Shown here one piece after another: positions 37,061-61,874 of a DNA stretch of 64,000 nt. The stretch covers positions 6,802,828 through 6,866,827 of the forward strand of contig NC_134366.1 of NCBI RefSeq assembly GCF_035582795.1. The letters are read 5' to 3'. The number at the start of each line of letters is the position of its first letter. Position 1 is the first letter of the stretch. The translations under genes were made by a program, and so were the position numbers. The notes beneath the pieces are model-generated. The model was not told the DNA's origin. It worked only from the letters and a program-made list of their open reading frames with translations, and searched no databases. The DNA is from Mycteria americana. Taxonomy: Eukaryota; Chordata; Aves; Ciconiiformes; Ciconiidae.

Positions 37061-39182
37061 AAAGTTCCTTGTGCTCAGTCAAAAGTTTTATGCTTGGATG
37101 AGATTCTAATGGTGACTTTTAGAAGAAAAGTGTGTTTTCCTGATTTTGAGTAAGTATTGTCACATTTATTGCTTTGTGATTTAAAGAGATGTCATTTAGC
37201 TGGTCAAAACTGAGTAATTTTAAAATACCATTTTATATTTTGATCAAAATGACTACGTAAAGTTCCCAATTTTTTCATATACTTCAAAAACACAAACACA
37301 GGGATGTCAAGGCAGTGGGAGAAGCAGCAATGGGATGTGGTTCGGGTGATTTCTGGCCTGTTTCCCATCATTCTTGGAGAGAAAGTATTTTTTTTTCCCA
37401 ATGAGAAATTGTGATTTTTCTCTGAGAAATCTGTTCCCTTTTCAGTTTGGAGGCTTCTTTGTTGTACAAAGAAATTTGTATCTCAAAGTAGATGCTCTTT
37501 ACTAAAATGCTTCTCTTATTGGAAAAGCATTTTTCTATAGAAATAGAGTTTCAATAGGAAATTTGCAGTCAGCTGTTACATATGGCAGGCAACGCTGCTC
37601 CCCCTTCCTCTCGAAAGAGTGGTTTCATACAGAACCTGCACTTCTGCATATCCATGCCACTGTTGTGGTTTTATAAGCACATTTTCCTATTTTAAAATGT
37701 TTTCCTGTCTCCTGTTTTTGTGTAAAACATCCTCACAAAGAAGGAGGGTGATTAATTGGAAACTACAGAGGAAACTACAAAATCAATTGCACTCAAAGAA
37801 CTGTCTAATGTAGAAACTAAACTAATAAAAAAACCCAAGAGAAATAAATGTTTTTTTCTCTCTCCTTATTCAGTCATAGGAGTCTTAGCTGTTACTGGGA
37901 AGATTTTTCTGAAACAGAATTGTAACCCTTATAGATATTATCTTATTGGTGCTCAGGTACACATTATCTGTGAACATAGCAAACAATATAAAAAAAGCGC
38001 CAAAAACAGTCTTGATGGGCTGAAGGCTTATTCTGACCATTTACACCAAAAGAAGATCTGATCCCCAAGCTGATTGTGCTTCTTTATAAAATTAATCCGT
38101 AAGATTTTTCTGCTCATAAATAACTGTGAAATGATTGAACTTTAAAACATAAGACTTCTCATGTGCTAAACCTCACGGAAGAATAATCTCTTGATAAATT
38201 TAGTTTTAAAGTAACGGAAGCATAGATGATTGCAATTCTATTTTTAGACATGCGCAGTAAAACATTTCTGTTTGGTTTGTAGTAATGTTAGTTTAAATCA
38301 AAGCCTCCAAATGAAGACAGAGATGTGAGAATGAGCAGGAGCAGCAGGGTCAGTGTGGTGAACAGTCTTGGCTCTGGGTTTGGAGGCGGTTTTGGAAATA
38401 GGAACCCAGACTGTGTTTGCCAGGGCAGGGAGAAGGAGGCGATGAGTGAGATATGAGATGGCCAGAGCTGATGGGATCACTAGCCACGTCAGAAAGACGT
38501 GAAGACCAAGGCCTCTATCTCTGCTACCTATCTGTACCAGCCAGCAGAAAGCAAAGCACACTTAAACCGTCAGTTCTTGGGATCATTACAGTGTGTATTG
38601 GGTAAAATGGAGGCAGTGATGTCTGTGCTGTCAGACCATACCTAAATACTAGATACAACTAGACCAGACATTGAGATGGGTTTCTGCTTCGGGTATGTAA
38701 GGAGAAGGGAGTTAAGATAAATCAGCAGAACTCTGTCCTGGACTATCTTATTCTTGTTAGCCACTGTGAGAGTAAATGTTAAGCACGTGAAGTGGGATTT
38801 CCCATTACATTCTTAATGTGAACCTTCAATTTAATTTAGATTCACCTGGGAATATTATAAATTGTAAGAATTGAGAGGATCAGTAATGCTTTTAATGGTC
38901 TGATCTTTCAAGCTAGATGTTCTTCTTGCTTGGACCTAAGGGACAGCTTACAGGCTCTCTTCTGTGTTTTGTGACAGCATTTTACATGTCTCTGTCTGCC
39001 GGCTCCATCCCTTCAGGGGGATGGAAAGGGGAGGTAAGAGAAGTCATGATGTAGCCCAAGGCTGCAGTACAAAGCTGCAATCTGGTCTGCTGTGACAATT
39101 TCTTCCAGGACATCATCTTTAACTTCTCTGCAGCTCACTGACTTGGAGATCAAGTGAGAAGCACAGTTTGCACAAAGGATGG

Positions 39183-39250
39183 TGTAGTGGGTTAACCTTG
39201 TCTGGCTGCCAGGTGCCCACCAAGCTGCTCTCTCACTCTCCCCTCCTCAG
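39183..39250 (+). mobile_element. Fragment of an avian endogenous-retrovirus LTR
   Basis: TGTAGTGGGTTAACCTTG, CTGGCTGCCAGGTGCCCACC, AAGCTGCTCTCTCACTC and CCCTCCTCAG match, from memory, the 5' start of an ERVL-type LTR that is frequent as solo LTRs in many birds. Only about 70 bp remain and no retroviral coding region is present. The match is the best clue in the window that the host is a bird. I cannot align it here. Confidence 0.5.
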
Positions 39251-39331
39251 AGTGGATTAACCCACCATAGGTGGTTATTAGGTAAGGGGGACCTAATATA
39301 TAACCATCCTATATAAAGGATGGTTATTAGG
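39250..39331. repeat. Local inverted and direct repeats beside the LTR fragment
   Basis: ATAACCATCCT and AGGATGGTTAT form an 11-bp perfect inverted repeat around ATATAA (39300-39327). TGGTTATTAGG occurs twice in direct orientation (39272-39282 and 39321-39331). GGATTAACCCAC at 39254-39265 is nearly the reverse complement of the LTR start GTGGGTTAACC. The combination suggests template switching or a complex deletion at the LTR. Confidence 0.6.
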
Positions 39332-42300
39332 CCTTTGGAGAGTGTGAAATGTATCCTGGAGACATGGACAAGGGGAATCTGTGAAAAGCCATCCAAATTT
39401 GCCTCTTTTCTTACCCCCACTTACATGTCTCCCTTCTCTGTCTGACAGTAGGGATCCCCTGGGATCCCAGACAGCTTTTCTGGAGTTAGCACTACAAGTT
39501 TTGGGAATATTTTTGGAAGGGAAGTAAAGTCAGGGAAGCATATTTTGGAGCCAGGCTAAACACTTGTGTGGGAAGAGACAAACTGTCATGCCACTTGTTC
39601 TGCTTTTAAAATCTCTATATGCTTTGACATAATCTGCAAGACAAGCCCAAGACTGGAGTAGGAAAGTGCCTGTGAACTAGGATGGATGTGCATTTTCACC
39701 TCTTTTTTGGGTTGTTTCGTTATGGTCCCTAGGAGTCATGGATGCCACTAGCCTGTATGTCACTCTACTTTTTAAAATCTTAGTTCAAAACAACTTTTGC
39801 CCATGTAACTGCACAATTCAGATCTCAAACATCCCTTTAGTTCATAGAAACAAAACATAAGTCAAAATATTTTCAAGATTTCTGAGTCCGTGGTGGGTCT
39901 GAGAGTATCAGGATAACCTGGGTGATCATGATTCTGGGAACAACATGGTTGTCATTGACTAATTAAATGTACGCAGTTTGTTGAAGCTGAAGATCTATAC
40001 TTAATGTTGTAAAGTAATTGTGGGCACTGGAAAGCTATTGTAGAAGTGTTGGAGTTGGCCACGCGCTGGGATGGAACACCCGTGTGCTCCGCTCCTTCAC
40101 CACCGGGCATGTAGAGGTAGCTGGTCCCTTTTTTTCTGAGAAGAGTCAAGCTGAAGAAAAGCTAACACACATCACACGCCTTGCATCATATTCCATCATG
40201 GTCTGAATTTTGGGGGGATGGATTTCAGTCCAAATGCCCCTGCTCTGTCGGAGAAAAGCAGACATGCAAGCGTAGACATTGAGTTCACAGGTACCTACAG
40301 GTACATATCAGCACCTAAATTTAGGTGTCCTAATAAACAAATTGAATCATCAGGGCCTTCGCTAGGGTCTAAAGCATAGTTTATCTCACTGAAATAGACA
40401 TTCAAAAACAGGAGAGATGACTCATGTCCTAACAGTGTCTACTTCTCCCTGAATGTCTAACATCCTGCATTTCTTTGGTTTAGCTAATCTGTTCCAATGC
40501 ATCAGAGAAGCTAGATTTTAGTTGATTCATTCTATCCTGTGTATGAGACTATTTCACAAGAGTTGCATATCCAATACATATTTGTTTAGCCAAAAATTTC
40601 TAGAATATATTATTTGTCCTGTCTAAGCTGAGGAACTACACTGCAGGATGGATAAAGATACAGGTGAATGTACAGAGGAGCAGGCAGTACATGAATTATT
40701 AGCCCCTTACATGGCAGATTAAAAATTAAGAGATCTGACCAAAATCTTCCATTTTCTTGTCAAATTTTTATTTTTAGTTGAAATGTCTTGAGAAAGGAAA
40801 AAAAAAAAATCTGAATATTCAAGCAGTACAGTCACTTCTGTATGGGAAGTTAGGAGGTTATTAGGACCCTATCAGAGTAGGTGCTATTATACCTCATAGA
40901 CATAATGTCCCTTGGGGGCTCTTACCTTGCCCCCAATATTCATATATTATTGTGGGTCTCTAGCATAGAAAGAACCCTAGCTATAGGAGGAGATTAGGGT
41001 CAAGATATTGGATGATCTCTTGGTGCAATTGCTGTTTATCGCTGCTATTAGTAATAATAAAGTTATTTTTAGGAATAGTGTTTTTTTTCTTTCAGGAAGT
41101 GCAAACAAGTTCCCAAATTATGGAGATAGTGCATTTTTCATTTAGAAAACGTCCTGCATTGATACCATCATCAGATGTTTCTCTTTCACAGGCCACTTGA
41201 TGTATTTTTTTCTGGTTTACTCATTGACTGTTTGGTCCCATAAGCTAAATTAAGCAAGAAGCCACAACAGGGTTTGCAATACTAGGCCACTATTGTATGT
41301 TTCCAGTGCATTGTGCCTCAGGCCCAATTGAGTATTACCAACCACTCAAGCATGCACCGTTGACACATAAATGCCTGTTTGGATGTGGCTTGTTAGTAAA
41401 TGCAATGTCCCCAGCAGTTTTATTTGGATGATTATATTATTGCTAATTAACAGAAAATGTCATGACTTTTTGGAAAATAATTGTTTGTGCAATGTGTTAT
41501 TTACGCTGAAAAATTATTCCATGTAAAAAGATGAGGAAATTATACAGGGGAGAAGGGGAGGAATATTCAGGAGACCCACAGGGTTCTCAGAAGTGTGAGT
41601 CTCGTTGACATCAGTGGGACATAGCTAAAACCACTCCTGGTAATGTGACTCATTCATATACCTCTAAAATCATCCACGTTTACCACTCTTTAGATGCTCC
41701 CCATCATTTGCTCAGATGCACTTTAGGTTTTGGTTGGTATCAGGAGAAATAAAGTTTAATTCAGCCAACCTACTAGCAAAATGTAGTAGCTAGAAGAAGG
41801 TAATCTTGGTGCTAGCATTAAAGTGCTACTAGGTATTAAAAAAAAACAATGGAAAATCCCTGACTTCTCTGCCTCTGTGCTTCTGTCCGCCTCATTTACA
41901 TAATGGTTTAGAGCATTATGTAATTCACATCAAATGGCTGTCAGTAGGCACCAGCATCCATTGCATCTTTTCCATGAAGCTACGCCAAGTGGCTGAAGTA
42001 AATGTATTTGAAAGGAATGACAGAAATGAAATAATTCTGTCTCTCCGACGCCAAGGGTCTGACCCACTGCCTATTGCAGTCACACAAAATATTCCCCTTG
42101 ATTGACGTGAGCTGAGGATTGCACCCCCAGAGCCTGTGTAAGCTCTTAACTCTGATTCCTAAACTTGGCAACCAAACCCAGGCGGTTTTCAATCGCAAAC
42201 GGGCAGAATATCCCTCCTCTTTGGACAGCAATAATCTCTCTCTGTCTCTCGGCAGGGGGGAATCTCTTCCATCAGAGTGGAAGATCCACTAACTTTATCC

Positions 42301-45300
42301 AAATAGTATTGTCAAATTTACTGTGCACTAAATAATGAATCAAATCTTCAATATAATCCAGCAAGCAGCAACCAGCTACTCCCTGACAAGGTCCACGTTT
42401 GATTTGTCCTTCGTGAGTCTCTATTTCTATTACCAGGGAAGATAATTTTGCCAGTGCACTTCTAAATCTGTGCCTTTTAATTTTTCTCCTGTGTATTTTA
42501 TTGCAAAAGCACTGAAAATGCCTGCCAGTAGCTGGGGCTCCATTAGCACCTAACGCCATCCAAACCCATAGACAAATAGAAACCCTGCATCTTTGTCCAG
42601 GGGAACCTACCATGATAGACAGAGGTGCATTGCATGGGACAAAGAGGAGAATAAAGTGGCTGTGCCAAAATCACGTAGGATTGGTGTCAATGTCGCGTGA
42701 GGGTTATTGCTGTGGACAAGGAGAGGTTTGTAGAAAGGTTATGTTGACTTGGAATAAAGTAGGTGGGAGGATGAGTTCATTTTCTTGGCTAATGAATAAG
42801 AAAGGGATAGAGTTGGAGAAGGATGGGAAGCTGGGCGTACCACAGGTGTATGGAAGGGGTGGAGTTCAATGAAGGATGGTGGTCATGGAGCAAAGTGCTC
42901 CTGATACTGCAGACTTGGCAGGACCTACTGTCTCACCTCATATCTGCGGGATGAGAGGGGACCTGCCACCTCCCACAGCTTAACTTTGTATGATTTAGGT
43001 TTGTCTCTCCCACCCTTTCACATCCAGAATTTTCTTGACCCTTCATCTCAGCCTCTTTTTTGTTTCTGTCACCTGAAAGAAGGAAAACATATATTGCTCT
43101 GTACACTATTAAAAATGAAGTTCAGTTGTTATGTCATGTTTATCTCTTAGTTCAGTGCTAAAATTGTGAAAGAGGCCCTGGCTTCGCTTACAGAGTTTCA
43201 TCCACCTTTTTCAATGTAAACATGCCAGTTCTGGTGATGGCTTTTGTAAGTCTGTTGGTTTTCCTTGCTGATGAAATGTGTCTCCATAACTTAGATGGGG
43301 GGATCAGTGATGCCTTGCCTATAACTTTGTGGTAATACATCAGACAGCTTTCCAGCTGTGTCTCCCTCTCCTCTAGAAGCATGCAGCCAAGCCTTTGGTG
43401 GCCAGCATAAAACCTGCCTTCTTTCAGCAGCATTAGTATCCCATAATGGCTTCAGAATATATTTTAATAGCCGTTTTACAGCTTCCTATATCCGTTACAA
43501 TCTCTTTACAAAACACTCTGTGAATAAAATGGACCAGATTTGATATATTTTATTCATGTGAGCATTCAAAGCATCTAATGGTGTGAGCAGTCTATATTAT
43601 ATTTGGCACAACATAGAGTTCTCCTGTAGATTTCTTATTTCTTGTTCAAAAGGTAGTGATTGCACCCTGAGCTGAAAACTTTCCTCTTTCTTGGTAGCTC
43701 TTTGCAAGCTCTGTTGGTTCGGAGTAGCAAAGGAGAAATCTTTCCCTGGATTTGAAGGCTGAGTAGTTTATAGTAAAATAACTCTGAGGCCAATCTCTAG
43801 TTAATTAAAATAGACAGGAAAACCTGTTGGGTGCAGAGAATTATAATTTTCAGCAAAATATAGAGGTGCACATTGGTAACTATAATGTGCTGCTTCCCTC
43901 TTGCTTATTTATGTCATTTGGTTGCAGCATAATTTGAAATAAAAACACCTGCAAAGAAAGCAGAATATTTTTAGCTCACTAAAAATATATATTTTATCAT
44001 AAGAGAAGACTTAGTGCCAGCATTTAATTCTTGGCATAACATTTGTCATCCCTAAATACTGTTTCAATATCGGGATGAAATCTTCTGAGTTCATTTCCTT
44101 TTAGCACATGTTAGCTTTCTGAAGACTTTATCTCATCAATAAGTCATTGGTAATGTCAGAATGCCACGATTCTGATGAGTGAGATGCCAGCAAAACTCAT
44201 TAAACTGGATTTAAAAGAAGATACAGCGTAGGCAGAGCTGGTTGTGATGAAAGGCTCCTGGGTCAGTGACTCTGAGATTTCAGTTTGGATGTTTTGTGTT
44301 GTTTTTTTTCCCAACGATGTGAATGCAATGAGTTCTCTTACTTATTTATTTCTGCCCCTGGTCAGCATGCATGGTGAACAAACAGGGCTCGTTTTAGGAA
44401 ATCTGTGTTATGCAATGTCATATCAACCTGCAGGGTTGCCTTGTGACGCGGGCAGCAAAAGGAACTGTCTCAGAGCTCCTCCTGCGTCAGTCTGGGGCTG
44501 ATTTCAACGCTGTGCTTTTCCTAGGAGATCTCCTTCGAGAGCTAAACATTGCAGCCGTTTCCATCAGATTTTTGAGGAACACAAAACTTTTCCCCTGCAG
44601 GCCAGCCACGGGAGCCTGCCCGGTCCATGGCAGGCTTTGGTGTCTCCAGCACCCCTTTTTGCACCTTCCAACTCTGAGCTCTCTCAACAAGATGTCTCTG
44701 GTTGAAAAAGCATTTCAGATTGCCTTCACATTGCTAAAACCCCCAAGGTTTTCCAGCTGCCTGCAAGCTTGGTTACCTTCTAGGCCATTACATTGGAACC
44801 CCAATTACACGCTCTCTGGTGTTCATGCTCTGGTGTGAAGGTACTCTCTTTAAAGAAAGCATTTCTATCCAAATATTCCTGGCCCTAATAGATCACTTCC
44901 CCAGCTGCTGTGACTTCCCTGAGATGGGTAGAGCTGTGCTGATTTGTGCCAGCTGGAGATGTGGCTGATTATATGTGTTAGGAACGTGTACTACAAAAAA
45001 AGCATTGTTTATGGTCTTGACAAAATTATGCCTGTTGGAAAAAAGAAACAAACCAGATATCAGTTTAAGCAGAAGTAATGAGTGTGCTGTGTAAAATTTC
45101 AAGGACTGTGTTATTCGTTCCCCTTTGTTTTGATGTGAGCACACAGACCTTCAGAGTGTGTATTAACAGCAACTGAAATTTTTCTGTTAAAAGAGAATTT
45201 CCCATGACACGTCCTAGCTGTGGAATTGAAGTGTGGTATAAATATAAGTGAATTAATTCTCCAAAGGTTGCCTGTTGATTGTCAGTAAAATTATGAAGTG

Positions 45301-47025
45301 TGTCTAAGTCACCTAGACTCCTTTAGCCTCCTGATCTTATGTATCTTTATGTAGAAGGTCTTTATTTGATCTTAATTAAAAACAGGAGTTCTCCATGAAG
45401 CTGTTACTTCATGGCTGGAATAAAACTTTCATGCAGTCCCATATCACCTCGCAGTCTTTTTAAACATGATAAAATGTTTGTGTGTACGTGTAAATTTATG
45501 CATGAGAATTTGCGAATCTAGACCAGCAACGTTAAATTAGATGTGTCATTGTATTGTCCTTTATTTCCCTAGCCTATTATTCTCATGTTTTGCATTGCTC
45601 TGCAGGTCAAAGGAAAATGCCAAATAGATTATATGGAAAAGAGAAGGAAAAAAAAGATGGCTGTGCTGCATGTAGCCTCAAACATTTAAAAGAAACCCAT
45701 CCTCATGACTGTTCTTGTTACCACAGCAGTTAGGAATGCAAAGTCTATATTTAGGCACAAACATTTCTTAAACAAAAGGAGAATTTAGGACTCCTGACTG
45801 TTATTTTGTAAGATTTAGGTTTAGCAGAATCGCAGTGGAAACGTACCTGCTGCCATGGGCTATCCTCCATCCCCCAGCCCATGGTCGGTAGTAGCTTCTT
45901 GAGTGGCATCACAGAAATCAGTAGGGTTAAATGAATATAGTCCTATTCAAGAGGAGCATTTCTGGTGGTGTCTAACCTTTAGCCTGTGAGCGCCACTTTC
46001 ACACTGTTGATCTTCAAGTTTGGCTCCTTTATTATCATTGCCAAGTGTCTGAAATATATGCATGCATGTCCTTGATATCACACCAGGCAAGCAATCCTAT
46101 GCCATCGTGCAAACAGGAGATGGAGGTGCAAGAAGCCATGGCTTCTCTGAAGTCAGTGTCCAACCAGTTGTAGTGCACAGCAAGGACCTCAGCCTCTGCT
46201 TCCCCTGTTGCTTCTGCGGGATGGTGGCTCTGAGGGAGTCATCTCCCTGCTAGCTCGTGTCAGCATCTTGGGCCATGATAAGGGGTTTGTAGGCACTAGG
46301 GTTGTGGTCTGAGTCCACAAAGCCTACGCAAGTGCAGGAGGGCAGCCAGCTGGAGGTGAGCAGGACCCACTTCCCTTGTATTTATGCCCCTGCAGGAAAC
46401 CTGTTGCCCAAAGTGGCCTTTTGGGTGATGGTCACCCATCCACAGGGAGTCAGGGAAAGGCTTGTAGGGCATGCAGGTCATGGTCTGAAAGGTCTTTTGA
46501 GCTGGGGTGGCTGAAGCCTATGAGAGTAAGGCTAAAACTGTAATGGAAAATGACATTTATCTTTCTGAATAAATACAGGTGCTAGCAATATCTTACTTGT
46601 TTGTACTGTTCTCACTTCTTGCCATGCCATAGAAAATATGCATCTTGGGGCTTTACTTTCGTATGCACGTTTTGTTTACATAACCAGTACATTTTTATCA
46701 GCAAGAACCGATGTTAACTGAATTTAACAAAGACAAAGCAAGAGGGAAATGTTCATTCTGTGCATGGTGATATCACAGAAACAATGTGTTTGAAGCCTTG
46801 TACTTCAAAAATATGCCTGATAGGAATGGAAAAATCCAGACTCATATTGTAAAAACGTGAGTCACAACAGCTATTATCTCTTAAGAAATGGCATTCCAGC
46901 TCTTTGATTCAGTCATTGATGATTTCCCTTTTTAAGTTGTGGTGCTTTCTTACTCTTTTAAGAAACAACTGGGCTAACCCTGGCTATTTGTAGAAATGTT
47001 TGCAATACATAGATTAAAAGAAATT

Positions 47026-47075
47026 AGACATAGAAAGGACCCAGGAAATTATCTTGTCCATTTCCTGAAAGCATA
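47026..47075. repeat. CR1/L3-like LINE 3' relic
   Basis: ACATAGAAAGGACCCAGGAAATTATCTTGTCCATTTCCTG follows the CR1/L3 motif order GAAGGGACC, GAGATCATCTAGTCCAACCCCTG. Only a short diverged piece is visible. Confidence 0.35.
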
Positions 47076-50000
47076 TGAAATTGAAAAAGAATTAGGCTAA
47101 ATATATATATTAAAATTTGGAACTTTAACTTATATACAATATGAAGACAAAACCTGTCAAGATTTTTCAGTCATAAGGATGCTGGAAAATGTAATTTTTT
47201 AAAGGAAAAGTAAAGAGAAGAGTAGCAAAAGCTCTAATGAAGTTTGTGTAGGATTTTCCAGTTGTTCCTAAGCAGCTAGGCATCTTTCTGGAATTTGTAG
47301 ACAAAATTGAAAAGATCTGGTTTTGACCAGTTTGAAGTTGATTCAATTTTCTAATAAGAGAAAGCTTTAAGCAAAAATAATTCCCTTTTCAAAATAAAAA
47401 AATTAAAACTTTCTAGCTATTTTATCTCCCTCACCATCCCCTATCCCCGCCCCCTTTTTTTTTTTGCCTTTTTAAAAAAATTTGACCAGTTCTGTTGCCA
47501 GAATGGCTTCTTTTGGAAGCCTTTAAGGAAGTCTGAGAAGGGTGCTGAATATTCTGGAGAAGATTCAGTTTTTGGGATCAAGCAACACCCATGAAAACTG
47601 CAGCACTTAGCAGAGACATTCCACGCCTTCTGTTATCATCGCAGTAGAGTACTTTCTGTCCCTCATGCTATATGGCCATGCCTCCAGTTCGGCTATAAGG
47701 AGAAGGTGGTGCAGAGGTGCCTACCACCAGTTTTCCAGCAAAGGGAATGTCTGCGTAGGTTGGAGGCAGCCACCCAGCCTGTGCTCCGAAGCGCTGGAAG
47801 CAAGTAGTTGGTGCGATGCGGATCTCAAGCACCCGCAGATGTACGAGGGTATTAACTTTGGTTCTCTGTGTGCTTCCGCATCTGCACAAGCTCAGGCCAG
47901 CCGCAGAGTCGGCAGGCAGATTGAGCCCTGGCCCAAGGCAGCATAGGCTGTCTTGTGTTGGCATTAGTGCTACGTAAGGACAAAAGCACCTAAGATCAGA
48001 TGATGGGATTCTCCAGACTGGTAGCCTAGGAAGAGTGTAAAAATAGGGCAAACATAAGCAGTCTTTCTTGCATGCACCCGGGTTCTGCAGCTAAGGGATT
48101 TTCTCGGTCAGAGGCAGCATCTTTGTGTTTAAAGCCATGAACGGATCTTTTGCCCTTGGATTTGTCTTGTGGCTTTGTGAATCCTTGCCATTTGCAGCCA
48201 ACAAGTTTCACAGGATAACTCTGCACCACGTGGGAAGTGGCTCCAGTGGTTGTTTCAAGCCTGCTGCTCTGTGATTTCATTTGAGATTTCTCCATTCTTG
48301 AATTGTGAGGAAAAAATAAACAATTACTTCCCATTCACCATCTTCACGGCGCTCATGATTATCTAGACCTCAACAAACGGCCCGCAACGATCTCCTCTCT
48401 GGTTTAGAGACCTAGTCTGTGCCCTTCCAGAAGTACTGATTGGCAACTGATTTTTGTTGTCCCCTTCAGCACTGAGACAGGTTTCACTGTGAAGAAACAA
48501 AAATTGAAACGACAAAAAAACTCTGAGAATTCTCTGGCCACCTGTACTGATGTCATTTATAGAAAGTGAAATTTTATTTGCTTGCACTGGTGCTGAGTCA
48601 CAAAGCATTGAGCATAAGAAAACTCAATTTGTGGGGAAGCTTCTAATTTCCTGTTTTTCAGGAGGAAGGGGATAAAACGAATGAAGTGGGGGGAGAGGGG
48701 AAAGGAATAAAAAGACTAAATCTAAATAAAGAGGAAAGTCAGAATACCCAAACTCCAGGAAGTCTAATTCATTTTAGCCCTGCTTGTTCAAACAAGCAGT
48801 AATGCAGAGTATAATGCACAAGCTCCAGTAAATCATTCCTGTATGATAGACTGTGATCAATGACAATTTAATGAATTCATTTTAAAATGAAGTCAGAATA
48901 GGAAAAACAGTAGTTATTTGAAAGAGTACTTTACTCAAATAAATTGAGTCAATAAATATGCTATTTGTCATGCAGAGTCCAGTTAAAGTCTTGTTTGCTA
49001 ACAAAAATGCTGTCATCACAGAGCCTAATAGAAGCAAACTATCTGGAACTATCCACTGTAAATAGACAAATACCATCTGAAAGCAGAAAACAACAATTGT
49101 GCCTGAACAAAGAATTGTATCCTGCACACATCGACAAATGCAATAGGGTAGCCCACCTCAAAATCTACTATTTTGTTTGTCACCAGCTTATATTCTGATT
49201 TGGTATGAATGGTCTGGTGGTGGTAAAAAAACCCAAGGGCTGTGTTTCTTCTGTGAAATGAGTTTTAATTGTTGCGTAGTGAGGGCTTCTCTTGCTGGAA
49301 AAACATGCCACTAAAGTCACTATTAAATTGCACAATATGGCTTCAGTGAACTTGGATGGATTTGTGCAGGCTACTAGAACAGGAATAAGCTTCATCCCTT
49401 TTCAAACAGTAGTTTTACGTTCATATTCACAGCTATCCATGTCGTTTAGTGCAGATACAAGAAGGGTTTTTGTTCTGCTGTGTTTTTCACGCTTGGCTTT
49501 ATTCATGTAAGTTGAAGAGATGCGGCAATTCTCACTTGTTTTCATTCAGGTGGGAATTGGAAGTGTTAGCAGTGAAGCACCATCAACCCAAGATGGTCAG
49601 ACCTCACAGGTTTGGGTTAGATGTTCAAACTGGTATTGGATGGAAGGAGCCTGGTTTTCAGATGTGATGAACTGGCAGCAGTGGCTGTTCAGCATCTCAG
49701 AAGCTTGGAGTGCTCTCGTGAAGGTCCCAGGCCTTTGCCAGGCACATTTGGGCTTCCAACATCCTTCAGATTGTAGGGTGTGGAGGAGAAGAAAATGCTC
49801 AAAAGTCTTGACAGATGTCTTGAAGATGGTATTTCCTATCCCAAAACAAAATAAAAATTATGTTGCAGAAGCCTAAGACAGAGATTATGAAGAATTTCTA
49901 CGTGATTTAAGAATCTCTACTTGACCCTTCACTCTTTAAATTTGGAATAGAACAGCTGGGGCATTTTTAGAGTTTGCATCATGTGGCCAGAGATCGACTG

Positions 50001-50454
50001 ATTTAAATCTGCCTTGCAGTCATTTTAGGCACATTGTTCATCCACTCCCAGAGCTGCATTTTCAAAAATGAGTTAGGAATCCAAATACCTGTGGTTTTCA
50101 ATGAAACTTAAGCTTGTATGAATCTAAGTTACTCTTTATTTTGGATTTAGGATCCCAAGTGACTGAAAAACTTAAGAATACTCCACAGCCTATCTACAAA
50201 GTCTTTTTAGCTCTGATCACGCGTGATACCTAATTGAAATTACAGTTTCAGTCATTTCTGTTTTCCTTGATGTTCTACTAACCACATAAAAATAGATGAA
50301 GGGTTTCCTGATAATAGATAGCCTACAAGTTATTTGGGTTATTTTTTTCATTCTGATGGCTTTGTTCTTGCTTTGCTCCTGTCACTAACCTTTGGTACTT
50401 TTTGTTTCAGCTGTTTCCACTACTAGGAGTAAAGACCAGTAAAGACAAAGCAGG

Positions 50455-58007
<7,553 letters not shown>

Positions 58008-58097
58008 ATTGTTCAGTATGTTTATTATGTGCACTATTTTAACTAATTGTGTGTTCATGGCACAATCAGAGACTCCGTCATGGAATAAATATGTTGA
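58008..58097 (+). CDS. SCN5A: SCN5A exon 4: domain I segment S1 and S1-S2 loop
   Basis: The 90-nt exon completes Ser129, encodes residues 130-158 and gives two bases of Glu159. [18 protein letters not shown] is the IS1 membrane helix, with the near-invariant [22 protein letters not shown] is the short extracellular loop. The S1-S2 loop differs from human NaV1.5 (HDPPPW) but keeps the Trp and KYVE. The Glu corresponds to human E161, a Brugada site. It ends GTTGA|GTAAGT. The exon begins right after the AC of the U12 intron; the tempting TTCAG eight bases downstream is inside the coding sequence. Confidence 0.93.
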
Positions 58098-61668
<3,571 letters not shown>

Positions 61669-61874
61669 TAAGTAGCATTACTTTATATATTTCAAGACAG
61701 CGATATGCAATAGAACTTAAAAAAAAATTGTCTGGCTGTTCTCCTTTTGTCACTCAAATTGTACTGAAAATGAGAAAATGCTGAAGTATATTAGGATGGA
61801 GTTTGTTTTCCTGAGTGGTTTCAGAGGAATAAGTCAGAGGAATCCTCAATTCTGTTCCCTCAATTCACTAGACT

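Larger units (their letters stand above)
9285..50410 (+). other. SCN5A: Putative SCN5A intron 1 (about 41 kb)
   Basis: It runs from the GTAAGT donor at 9285 to the acceptor TTTTTGTTTCAG ending at 50410, with a CTAAC branch-like motif at 50385-50389. No coding exon of any family I know is visible inside it, on either strand, apart from the coding-like relic at 12190-12480. The contents I can support are listed separately: CpG-rich patches, MEF2 motifs, a 12-bp minisatellite, an LTR fragment and ancient repeat relics. The remaining sequence is unremarkable AT-rich non-coding DNA. If exon 1 is misplaced, part of this is intergenic. Confidence 0.45.

Noticed and set aside
44410..44838. 142-codon open frame on the + strand
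   Set aside because: The composition is mixed and matches no family. The sequence changes smoothly into AT-rich non-coding DNA, so it is most likely a chance frame in a GC-richer patch.
58011..58016. GTTCAG as the 3' splice site of exon 4
   Set aside because: Using it removes Ser-Leu-Phe from the IS1 start and shifts the phase against exon 3. The AC at 58006-58007 with a U12 branch motif restores both length and frame.
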